Assembly: GCA_934317005.1 (NCBI GenBank) | Contig: CAKREB010000005.1 | Coordinates: 138,519 to 202,518 of the forward strand | DNA length: 64,000 bases | Reading direction: 5' to 3' | Source of the DNA: an uncultured Lachnospiraceae bacterium | GTDB taxonomy: Bacteria; Bacillota; Clostridia; Lachnospirales; Lachnospiraceae | Shown here: positions 15,622-23,412 of the stretch, one piece after another | Numbering within the stretch: position 1 is the stretch's first letter | How the letters are laid out: every line of letters begins with the position of its first letter | Notes under the pieces: model-generated | The model's input: only the letters and a program-made list of their open reading frames with translations | The model's database searches: none | What the model was told of the DNA's origin: nothing | Made by a program: the position numbers and the translations under genes

Positions 15622-18186
15622 ATGAGTTTATTTGGTAAAATTTTTGGAACACACAGTCAGCATGAGGTAAAGAGAATTCTTCCTATTGTTGATAAGATTG
15701 AGGCATTGGCGCCTGAGTTTGAAAAGCTCACAGATGAACAGCTGCAGGCAAAAACGCCGGAATTTAAAGAAAGACTGGAAAAGGGAGAAACATTAGATGA
15801 CCTGCTCCCGGAAGCATATGCGACTGTGCGTGAGGCAGCCACACGTGTGCTGGGAATGCGTCACTATCGTGTACAGTTGATCGGTGGTGTGATCTTACAT
15901 CAGGGACGTATTACAGAGATGCGTACCGGTGAAGGTAAGACATTGGTATCAACTCTTCCGGCATATCTGAATGCATTAGAGGGCAAGGGTGTTCACATCG
16001 TAACAGTCAATGATTACCTTGCTAAGCGTGATGCAGAGTGGATGGGAAAGGTTCATGAATTTTTAGGTCTTACAGTCGGAGTTATTTTAAATTCTATGAA
16101 TAATGACGAAAGACGTGAGGCATATAATTGTGATATTACGTATGCAACCAACAACGAATTAGGTTTTGATTATCTGCGTGATAACATGGTTGTCTACAAA
16201 GAAGAACTGGTACAGCGTTCGTTACATTATGCCATCATCGATGAGGTCGATTCGGTATTGATCGATGAGGCAAGAACTCCATTGATCATTTCAGGACAGA
16301 GTGGAAAGTCTACAAAGCTTTATGAAGCATGTGATATTTTTGTAAAGCAGCTTACAAGAGGTACGGCAAAGGAACTTTCCAAGATGGATATCCTGATGAA
16401 TGAGGAAGAGCAGGAAACAGGAGATTATGTTGTAGATGAGAAGGATAAGAATGTCAATCTGACAGAGGAAGGTGTGCGTAAGGCAGAGCGTTTCTTCCAG
16501 GTAGACAATCTTGCTGATCCGGATAATCTGGAACTGCAGCATAACATTAACCTTGCGCTTCGTGCACATTCACTGATGTTCCGTGATAAGGATTATGTGG
16601 TCAATGATGATGAGGTTCTGATCGTTGATGAGTTTACCGGCCGTATCATGCCGGGACGTCGCTTTTCTGATGGCCTTCATCAGGCAATCGAAGCAAAAGA
16701 GCATGTAAAGGTTAAGAGAGAAAGCAAGACGTTAGCAACAATCACATTCCAGAACTTCTTTAATAAATATGAAAAGAAATCCGGTATGACAGGTACAGCC
16801 CTGACAGAGGAAAAAGAATTTCGTGAGATCTATGGAATGGATGTTGTTGAAGTTCCTACAAACCTTCCAATCGCACGTATCGATTATAACGATGTGGTTT
16901 ATAAGACAAAAGAAGATAAGTTTAATGCTGTTGTAGAAGATATTGCACAGGCTCATGCGAAGGGACAGCCTGTTCTGGTTGGTACGATTACGATCGAAAC
17001 ATCAGAATATCTGAGCCATAAGCTGCAAAAGAAGGGAATCCCGCACAAGGTCTTAAATGCGAAGTTCCATGAGTTGGAGGCTGAGATCATCGCAGATGCC
17101 GGTCAGATGGGTGCTGTTACGATCGCAACCAACATGGCAGGTCGTGGTACCGATATCAAGCTTGGCGAAGGTGTGAAAGAGTTAGGTGGTCTTAAGATCA
17201 TCGGTACAGAGCGCCATGAGTCAAGACGTATCGATAACCAGTTACGTGGTCGTGCCGGACGTCAGGGAGATCCGGGTGAATCCCGTTTCTATATTTCTCT
17301 GGAAGATGATCTCATGCGTCTGTTTGGTTCAGAGCGTTTGATGGGATTGTTTGAGGCAATGCCGGACGGTGAGCAGATTGAACATAAGATGCTTTCCAAT
17401 GCGATCGAAGGTGCGCAGAAGAAGATTGAGGGAAATAACTTTGGTATCCGTAAAAACCTTCTGGAGTTTGACCGTGTCAACAATGAGCAGCGTGAGGTAA
17501 TCTACAAAGAGCGCCGTAAAGTATTAGACGGCGAGAGCATGCGTGATACAATCTACAAGATGATCACAGAGGTGGTAGAGCGTGTGGTAGATGCGATCAT
17601 TAATGCAGATTCGGCAGCGGAAGAGTGGGATCTGGATGAATTGAACAATGTTCTTCGTCCAATCATTCCAATGCCAAGAATCACTCTGACAGATGAGCAG
17701 ATGAAGCATATGAAGAAGGATGAGCTTTTACAGCAGTTGAAGGAAGAAGCTGTAAAAGTGTATGAAGCAAAAGAAGCAGAGTTCCCTGATCCGGATCAGA
17801 TCCGTGAAGTGGAGCGCATTATCCTTTTGAAAGTGATCGACCATAAGTGGATGGATCACATTGATGATATGGATCAGCTTCGTCAGGGAATCGGTCTGCA
17901 GGCATTTGGACAGAGAGACCCGGTTGTAGAATATAAGTTTGCGGGTTTTGATATGTTCAATGCGATGATCGATGCAATCTCAGAGGAAACGGTGAAAGCG
18001 CTGATGCATGTTCAGATTGAGCAGAAGGTAGAGCGTGAGCAGGTAGCAAAGGTGACAGGAACGAATAAGGACGATTCTGCCGTAGCTGCACCGAAGAAGC
18101 GCGAGGGAAGAAAAGTACAGCCAAATGATCCTTGTCCATGTGGAAGTGGCAAGAAGTACAAGATGTGCTGTGGAAAACGTATCTGA
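15622..18186 (+). CDS. secA: Preprotein translocase ATPase SecA
   Basis: Motor of the Sec export pathway; couples ATP hydrolysis to pushing preproteins through SecYEG at the membrane. Length (854 residues) is normal. The nucleotide site RTGEGKT is at 101-107, a DEVDS Walker B follows in the first motor domain, the arginine-finger region RGRAGRQGDPGES is in the second, and the C-terminus ends in a zinc-binding CPCGSGKKYKMCCG (cysteines 838, 840, 849, 850). The start has GGAGC upstream and the conserved N-terminus MSLFGKIFG. prfB follows after about 160 bases, an arrangement also seen in Bacillus. Confidence 0.98.
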   Translation: MSLFGKIFGTHSQHEVKRILPIVDKIEALAPEFEKLTDEQLQAKTPEFKERLEKGETLDDLLPEAYATVREAATRVLGMRHYRVQLIGGVILHQGRITEMRTGEGKTLVSTLPAYLNALEGKGVHIVTVNDYLAKRDAEWMGKVHEFLGLTVGVILNSMNNDERREAYNCDITYATNNELGFDYLRDNMVVYKEELVQRSLHYAIIDEVDSVLIDEARTPLIISGQSGKSTKLYEACDIFVKQLTRGTAKELSKMDILMNEEEQETGDYVVDEKDKNVNLTEEGVRKAERFFQVDNLADPDNLELQHNINLALRAHSLMFRDKDYVVNDDEVLIVDEFTGRIMPGRRFSDGLHQAIEAKEHVKVKRESKTLATITFQNFFNKYEKKSGMTGTALTEEKEFREIYGMDVVEVPTNLPIARIDYNDVVYKTKEDKFNAVVEDIAQAHAKGQPVLVGTITIETSEYLSHKLQKKGIPHKVLNAKFHELEAEIIADAGQMGAVTIATNMAGRGTDIKLGEGVKELGGLKIIGTERHESRRIDNQLRGRAGRQGDPGESRFYISLEDDLMRLFGSERLMGLFEAMPDGEQIEHKMLSNAIEGAQKKIEGNNFGIRKNLLEFDRVNNEQREVIYKERRKVLDGESMRDTIYKMITEVVERVVDAIINADSAAEEWDLDELNNVLRPIIPMPRITLTDEQMKHMKKDELLQQLKEEAVKVYEAKEAEFPDPDQIREVERIILLKVIDHKWMDHIDDMDQLRQGIGLQAFGQRDPVVEYKFAGFDMFNAMIDAISEETVKALMHVQIEQKVEREQVAKVTGTNKDDSAVAAPKKREGRKVQPNDPCPCGSGKKYKMCCGKRI

Positions 18187-18295
18187 TTTTAGGTGATCAG
18201 TATAGATTCTTGTCAATTTGTATAGAAAATAGTTGAAATTGTCTAATTATTTCTATTTGCACCAGATAAAAAGGTTTGGTAAGATGATGAGAAAG

Positions 18296-18325
18296 CCGGT
18301 CTGCATTTTGAGAGATGCAGACCGG
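18296..18325 (+). promoter_or_regulatory. Stable hairpin in the secA-prfB gap
   Basis: A perfect 11-bp stem, CCGGTCTGCAT with ATGCAGACCGG, closes just before the prfB ribosome binding site (AGAGGTGA, 18333-18340). No T run follows, so it is not a plain terminator; it may be an RNA stability or processing element. Confidence 0.6.
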
Positions 18326-18345
18326 ATATAGAAAGAGGTGAGTTG

Positions 18346-19450
18346 ATGGTAGAGTTTGATAATATGAAACAGGTATTATCCGACTACGAGAAACCACTGC
18401 TTGAAATGGGGAACTCACTTTGACCTCGCTAATAAAAAAGACAGGGTTGAAGAATTAGAAAAGACAATGGAAGAACCGGGATTCTGGGATGATCCGGAGA
18501 GTTCGACAGCAGTAGTTCAAGAAACAAAGAAATTAAAAACAGTGATCGAGCGGTATGAAACACTTTGCAGTGACCGCGAAGATATGCTGACACTGATCGA
18601 GATTGGTGAGGAAGAAAACGATGCCGAACTCGTGGAAGAGATACAGTCGTCGCTTACTGCATTTGAAGAGCAGTTTGAGGAGCTTCGTATCGAAACATTA
18701 TTAAGTGGAGAGTACGACAAAGATTCCGCAATCCTTACCTTGCACGCAGGTGCAGGCGGTACGGAAAGCTGTGACTGGGCAAGCATGTTATGCAGAATGT
18801 ATCAGAGATGGGCAGAGAAGAAGGGCTTTCAGGTTGAGATGCTTGATTTCTTAGATGGTGATGAAGCAGGCTTTAAGTCGGTAACGCTGCAGATCAACGG
18901 TATCAATGCATATGGTTATCTGAAATCCGAGCATGGTGTACACCGTCTGGTGCGCATTTCACCGTTTAATGCCGCAGGTAAAAGGCAGACATCCTTTGTA
19001 TCATGTGATGTTATGCCGGATATTGAAGAAGACTTAGATGTTGAGATCGCAGATGATGATATCCGAATCGACACATACCGTTCCAGCGGAGCGGGTGGAC
19101 AGCATATCAACAAAACATCCTCTGCCATCCGTATTACACATTTCCCGACCGGAATTGTAGTACAGTGTCAGAATGAGCGCTCCCAGCATATGAATAAAGA
19201 TAAAGCCATGCAGATGCTCAAGGCAAAGCTTTATATGTTAAAGCAGCAGGAACAGCTTGACAAGGCAAATGGAATCCGCGGAGAGGCAAAGGAGATTGGC
19301 TGGGGCAGTCAGATCCGGTCTTATGTTATGCAGCCATATACTATGGTAAAAGATCATCGGACAAATGCAGAAGTCAGCAATGTACAGGGTGTGTTAGATG
19401 GAAATATTGATCCGTTTATTAACGCATATCTGGCTTGGATTACAAAATAA
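18346..19450 (+). CDS. prfB: Peptide chain release factor 2 (programmed +1 frameshift)
   Basis: Release factor for UGA and UAA stops. The gene starts at ATG 18346, runs 25 codons to an in-frame CTT TGA C, and continues in the +1 frame as GAC CTC GCT, giving 367 residues. This is the classical autoregulatory frameshift: low RF2 lets the ribosome pause at UGA and slip. A GGGG six bases before CTT may act as the stimulatory internal Shine-Dalgarno. Downstream are the stop-recognition motif RISPFN and the peptidyl-hydrolysis motif SGAGGQHINKT. The gene is therefore not broken, and a start at 18401 would be wrong. Confidence 0.97.
18418..18424 (+). other. prfB: RF2 programmed +1 frameshift site CTTTGAC
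   Basis: Codon 25 (CTT) is followed by TGA and then C. The peptidyl-tRNA slips from CTT to TTT and the frame resumes at GAC 18422, as in most bacterial prfB genes. Confidence 0.96.
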
Positions 19451-19516
19451 ATGGATGCTATCGTATCTGCAAAGATGCAGATAAAATAAAATGACAGGCA
19501 GCGAAGGAGGAAAAAC

Positions 19517-20728
19517 ATGATAAAGGTAAGTGTATTAGGCTACGGTACAGTTGGATCAGGAGTTGTAGAGATTTTGAGGGAGAACGCAGCACTGATAACA
19601 AAGAGAACCGGTGAGGATATTCAGGTAAAGTCTGTTCTTGATCTGAGAGATTTTCCGGGAGATCCCGTGCAGGATATTATCGTTCATGATTTTGAAGAAG
19701 TAAAGAACGATCCTGAGGTACAGATCGTAGTCGAAACGATGGGAGGACTCCATCCTGCCTACGAATTTGTAAAAGCATCTTTAGAGAGTGGAAAGAGCGT
19801 TTGCACATCGAACAAAGCACTGGTTGCCGCATATGGTCCGGAGCTTTTGGCAATCGCACAGGAAAAGAATGTAAACTTCCTGTTTGAAGCAAGTGTTGGC
19901 GGTGGTATTCCTATTATCCGCCCATTAAAGATTTCGCTTGCACCGGATGAAATCTTAGAGATTTCCGGTATCTTAAATGGAACAACAAATTATATTTTGA
20001 CAGAAATGACGGAGCAGGGCTCTGACTTTGATTCCGTGTTAAAGGATGCACAGGATAAGGGATATGCAGAAAAAGATCCGACAGCCGATGTAGAGGGATA
20101 TGATGCATGTCGTAAGATTGCAATCCTTACTTCTCTTGCTTATGGCAAGCAGCTTGACTTTGAGGATATTTATACAGAAGGAATCACAAAGATTACAGAC
20201 CGTGATATTCAATATGCGAAGAAGTTAGGCGCTAAGGTGAAAATCTTTGGTTCCAGCAAGAAGGTAGGAGATAAGGTGTCTGCAATGGTAGCACCAAAGC
20301 TTATCACATCTTCTCATCCTTTATATAGCGTAGATGGTGTGTTTAATGCTATCTTAGTAAAGGGTAACATGGTTGGTGACGTTATGTTCTATGGTCAGGG
20401 TGCAGGAAAGCTTGCAACAGCAAGTGCAGTTGTGTCTGATATCATGGACGAGGCAAAGCATATCAATGTAAACATGAAGACATTATGGTCACATGAAAAG
20501 CTTGCACTGTTACCGATGGATGAAGTGGAATCCAAGTTCTTTGTCCGTGTCCGCGGTACAAAGGAACAGTTAGAGGATAAGGTCAATACATTGTTTGGAA
20601 AGGTAACAGCTGTAGATGTCGGTTACAGTGATGAATATGCATTTGTAACAGAAGAGATTGCAGAGGCTGTTTACGATGCAGCAGAAAAAGAGTTAGATAT
20701 CATCAATAAAATCCGTTTTGATGCATAA
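19517..20728 (+). CDS. hom: Homoserine dehydrogenase
   Basis: Reduces aspartate semialdehyde to homoserine for threonine and methionine synthesis. The Rossmann nucleotide site GYGTVGSGVVEIL is at the N-terminus, the catalytic region has GILNGTTNYILTEM, and the last 75 residues form an ACT domain for feedback control by an amino acid, probably threonine. Length (403 residues) is normal. AGGAGG precedes ATG 19517. It begins an aspartate-family cluster with the next two genes. Confidence 0.96.
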   Translation: MIKVSVLGYGTVGSGVVEILRENAALITKRTGEDIQVKSVLDLRDFPGDPVQDIIVHDFEEVKNDPEVQIVVETMGGLHPAYEFVKASLESGKSVCTSNKALVAAYGPELLAIAQEKNVNFLFEASVGGGIPIIRPLKISLAPDEILEISGILNGTTNYILTEMTEQGSDFDSVLKDAQDKGYAEKDPTADVEGYDACRKIAILTSLAYGKQLDFEDIYTEGITKITDRDIQYAKKLGAKVKIFGSSKKVGDKVSAMVAPKLITSSHPLYSVDGVFNAILVKGNMVGDVMFYGQGAGKLATASAVVSDIMDEAKHINVNMKTLWSHEKLALLPMDEVESKFFVRVRGTKEQLEDKVNTLFGKVTAVDVGYSDEYAFVTEEIAEAVYDAAEKELDIINKIRFDA

Positions 20729-20812
20729 AGGCTACAGCTTAGGAAAGCTGCAGACAGCATAAGAATAAATCAAAGGCGCTTCACTTAAAATACGCGCAGA
20801 AAAGAGGAAAAA

Positions 20813-22018
20813 ATGAAGTACATTGTTGTGTTAGGCGATGGAATGGCAGACGAGCCGATTGAAGAGATTGGTGGCAAAACACCTCTGATGTATGCAAAGA
20901 CTACGGCGATGGATGCTTTAGCCGGAAAATCAGAAGTAGGACTGGCTCATACGATTCCGGAAGGAATGAAACCGGGAAGTGATACTGCTAATCTGGCAGT
21001 GCTTGGATACGATCCAAAGAAATACTATACAGGCCGTTCACCACTGGAGGCATTAAGCATCGGTGTTCCGATGAAAGATACAGATATTGCGATCCGTTGC
21101 AATATTGTTACAGTATCGGATGATGATCTTCCATATGAAGAAAAGACGATCATCGACCATAGTTCCAGTGAAATTTCAACAGAAGATGCTGCAATTTTAA
21201 TGGAAGCGATCCAAAAGGAATTAAACAGTGATATTTATCAATACTATGTAGGTACAAGCTATCGTCACCTTACCATCTGGGATAAGGGCGAAGTAGTGGA
21301 ACTGACACCACCTCATGACGTGTTAGGAAAAGTGATCGGTCAGTATCTGCCGGCTGATGAAAAGCTTCGTGAGATGATGAAAAAGAGTTATGATATTTTA
21401 AATAATCATCCTCTTAACGTAGAGCGTGCCAAGAAAGGATTGAACAAAGCAAACTCTATCTGGTTCTGGGGAGCCGGAACAAAACCAATTTTAGATTCCT
21501 TTGAGGGCAAATTCCATAAAAAGGGAGCCATGATCTCTGCTGTAGATCTTTTGAAGGGAATCGCCGTTGGTGCGCAGATGACAAACATTGATGTGCCGGG
21601 AGCAAACGGTACATTGGAAACAAACTGGGAAGGAAAAGCAGATGCCGCAGTGAAGGCATTGTTAGAGGATGACTTTGACTTTGTATATATTCACATGGAA
21701 GCACCGGATGAAATGGGACATCAGGGAAGTCTGGAGCGCAAGGTAAAAGCCATTGAATATCTGGATAGCAGAGTGCTTGCTACAGTTGTAGATAAGATGG
21801 AAAAATCCGGGGAAGATTTCCGCATGCTTGTTATGCCGGATCATCCGACTCCGATCGCATGCCGTACCCATACATCTGATCCGGTTCCGTACATGCTTTA
21901 TGACAGCAGAGTAGATAAGAAATTTGATGGTCTGTATAATGAAGCAGATGCTGCAAAAAGTGGCAATGTAGTGGAACAGGGATATACACTTATGAGTAAA
22001 TTATTAGAAAAAGAATGA
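20813..22018 (+). CDS. Proposed homoserine kinase, cofactor-independent phosphoglycerate mutase (ApgM) family
   Basis: Alkaline-phosphatase-superfamily metalloenzyme of 401 residues, related to archaeal-type cofactor-independent phosphoglycerate mutase. Metal-ligand motifs are visible: VLGDGMAD at the N-terminus, the phospho-serine motif PGSDTANLAVLGYDP, and HMEAPDEMGHQGS and MPDHPTPI late in the chain. A branch of this family was proposed to act as homoserine kinase because it replaces thrB in threonine operons. Here it lies between hom and lysC and no GHMP-type thrB is in the window, which supports that role over glycolysis. Function is inferred from context and not shown by residues. Confidence 0.8.
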   Translation: MKYIVVLGDGMADEPIEEIGGKTPLMYAKTTAMDALAGKSEVGLAHTIPEGMKPGSDTANLAVLGYDPKKYYTGRSPLEALSIGVPMKDTDIAIRCNIVTVSDDDLPYEEKTIIDHSSSEISTEDAAILMEAIQKELNSDIYQYYVGTSYRHLTIWDKGEVVELTPPHDVLGKVIGQYLPADEKLREMMKKSYDILNNHPLNVERAKKGLNKANSIWFWGAGTKPILDSFEGKFHKKGAMISAVDLLKGIAVGAQMTNIDVPGANGTLETNWEGKADAAVKALLEDDFDFVYIHMEAPDEMGHQGSLERKVKAIEYLDSRVLATVVDKMEKSGEDFRMLVMPDHPTPIACRTHTSDPVPYMLYDSRVDKKFDGLYNEADAAKSGNVVEQGYTLMSKLLEKE

Positions 22019-22109
22019 TTACCATTTACAGATACCTGTGAAAAGTAATAGATAATACCTTGACATAATGCAGAAACGCAGAAATGCAGGTACAGACAAG
22101 GAGGACAAT

Positions 22110-23321
22110 ATGTTAATAGTAAAGAAATTTGGCGGCACTTCCGTTGCCAATAAAGAGAGAATCTTTAATGTTGCAAAGCGTTGCATTGAGGACTATCAGA
22201 AGGGAAATCAGGTAGTTGTAGTTCTATCTGCAATGGGAAAGCAGACAGACGTTTTGCTTGAAATGGCAAAGGATATTAATCCAAAGGCTTCCAAACGTGA
22301 ATTAGATATGCTTTTGACAACGGGTGAACAGACATCGGTTGCACTTATGGCAATGGCGATGGATTCCTTAGGAGTACCAGCAGTTTCTTTAAATGCTTTT
22401 CAGGTGGCAATGCATACCACAGAAGATTATGGAAATGCAAGATTAAAGAGAATTGATACACAGCGTATTAATTTTGAGTTAGACAATCGCCGAATTGTAG
22501 TAATTACCGGATTTCAGGGTATCAGCAAATATGATGACTTTACAACATTAGGCCGTGGTGGTTCTGATACGACAGCAGTAGCATTGGCAGCAGCACTTCA
22601 TGCAGATGCCTGCGAGATCTATACGGATGTTGATGGTGTATTCACAGCAGATCCACGTGTAGTGCCTTCTGCCCGTAAGTTAGATGAGATCACATATGAT
22701 GAGATGCTCGAACTTGCCAGTCTTGGTGCGGGAGTACTTCATAATCGTTCCGTTGAGATGGCAAAGAAATACGGTGTGCAGTTAGTAGTTCGATCAAGTT
22801 TAAATACAAGTGAAGGAACAGTTGTAAAGGAGGAAAGTAAAATGGAGAAAATGTTAGTTAGTGGAGTTGCTACAGATAAAAACGTAACACAGTTTGCAGT
22901 AGAGGGATTAGAGAATAAGCCGGGTGTGGCTTTCAAGTTATTCCAGCATCTTGCCAATCACAAGGTAAATGTAGATATGATCTTACAGTCTGTAGAACAC
23001 AATGAAACACAGGATATCTGTTTTACTGTTACAGAAGATATGGCAGATGTTGCACTTGAAACATTGGAACGTCATAGAAATACAAGCTTAAAGTGTGAAA
23101 ATATTGCGGTAACAAAGAATGTAGCAAAGGTATCTGTTGTAGGAGCAGGTATGATGTCAAATCCTGGTGTAGCAGCTAAGATGTTTGAGGCACTTTATGA
23201 TGCAGGCGTAAACATTCGTCAGATCTCAACATCTGAGATTCGTGTTACGGTTCTGATCGATGAGAAGTATACAGAAGATGCAGCACAGGCTGTACATGAT
23301 GCATTTTCTCTTGAAAAATAA
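22110..23321 (+). CDS. lysC: Aspartate kinase with an internal start for the regulatory subunit
   Basis: First enzyme of the aspartate family, phosphorylating aspartate. The kinase domain begins MLIVKKFGGTSVAN and has RGGSDTTAVALAAAL and DVDGVFTADPR; two ACT domains follow (MLVSGVATDKN onwards and KVSVVGAGMMSNPGV). Length is 403 residues. ATG 22110 has GGAGGAC upstream and the expected N-terminus, so the extra 14 codons before it are excluded. An AAAGGAGG lies in frame before an ATG at 22842, at the kinase-ACT boundary. The gene ends in a good terminator at 23358. Confidence 0.96.
   Translation: MLIVKKFGGTSVANKERIFNVAKRCIEDYQKGNQVVVVLSAMGKQTDVLLEMAKDINPKASKRELDMLLTTGEQTSVALMAMAMDSLGVPAVSLNAFQVAMHTTEDYGNARLKRIDTQRINFELDNRRIVVITGFQGISKYDDFTTLGRGGSDTTAVALAAALHADACEIYTDVDGVFTADPRVVPSARKLDEITYDEMLELASLGAGVLHNRSVEMAKKYGVQLVVRSSLNTSEGTVVKEESKMEKMLVSGVATDKNVTQFAVEGLENKPGVAFKLFQHLANHKVNVDMILQSVEHNETQDICFTVTEDMADVALETLERHRNTSLKCENIAVTKNVAKVSVVGAGMMSNPGVAAKMFEALYDAGVNIRQISTSEIRVTVLIDEKYTEDAAQAVHDAFSLEK
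22842..23321 (+). CDS. lysC: Probable aspartokinase beta subunit from an internal start
   Basis: Within lysC, AAAGGAGG (22826-22833) is eight bases before an in-frame ATG at 22842. Translation from it would give a 159-residue protein made of the two ACT domains only. Aspartokinase II of Bacillus subtilis is known to be an alpha2-beta2 enzyme whose beta subunit comes from just such an internal start. Here the evidence is the ribosome binding site and its position at the domain border. Confidence 0.7.
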   Translation: MEKMLVSGVATDKNVTQFAVEGLENKPGVAFKLFQHLANHKVNVDMILQSVEHNETQDICFTVTEDMADVALETLERHRNTSLKCENIAVTKNVAKVSVVGAGMMSNPGVAAKMFEALYDAGVNIRQISTSEIRVTVLIDEKYTEDAAQAVHDAFSLEK

Positions 23322-23357
23322 TTGTTGTCGCGGAAAATTTGATAGATAAAAAGTAAG

Positions 23358-23392
23358 AAAAGGGCGGCTGATAGAAAGCTGCCCTTTTTTCT
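23358..23392 (+). terminator. Intrinsic terminator after lysC
   Basis: A 12-bp stem with one G-U pair (AAAAGGGCGGCT with AGCTGCCCTTTT) and a 7-base loop is followed by a T run. Confidence 0.9.
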
Positions 23393-23412
23393 TAACAAAG
23401 ACGGAGGTAACT

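Noticed and set aside
18401..18421. Start of prfB at TTG 18401 as an ordinary gene, or prfB as a frameshift mutant
   Set aside because: The upstream 25 codons, ribosome binding site and CTT TGA C site match the programmed +1 frameshift known for RF2.
22019..22109. Lysine riboswitch before lysC
   Set aside because: The gap is only 91 bases and shows no multi-stem structure of the L-box type; the lysA leader lacks one too.
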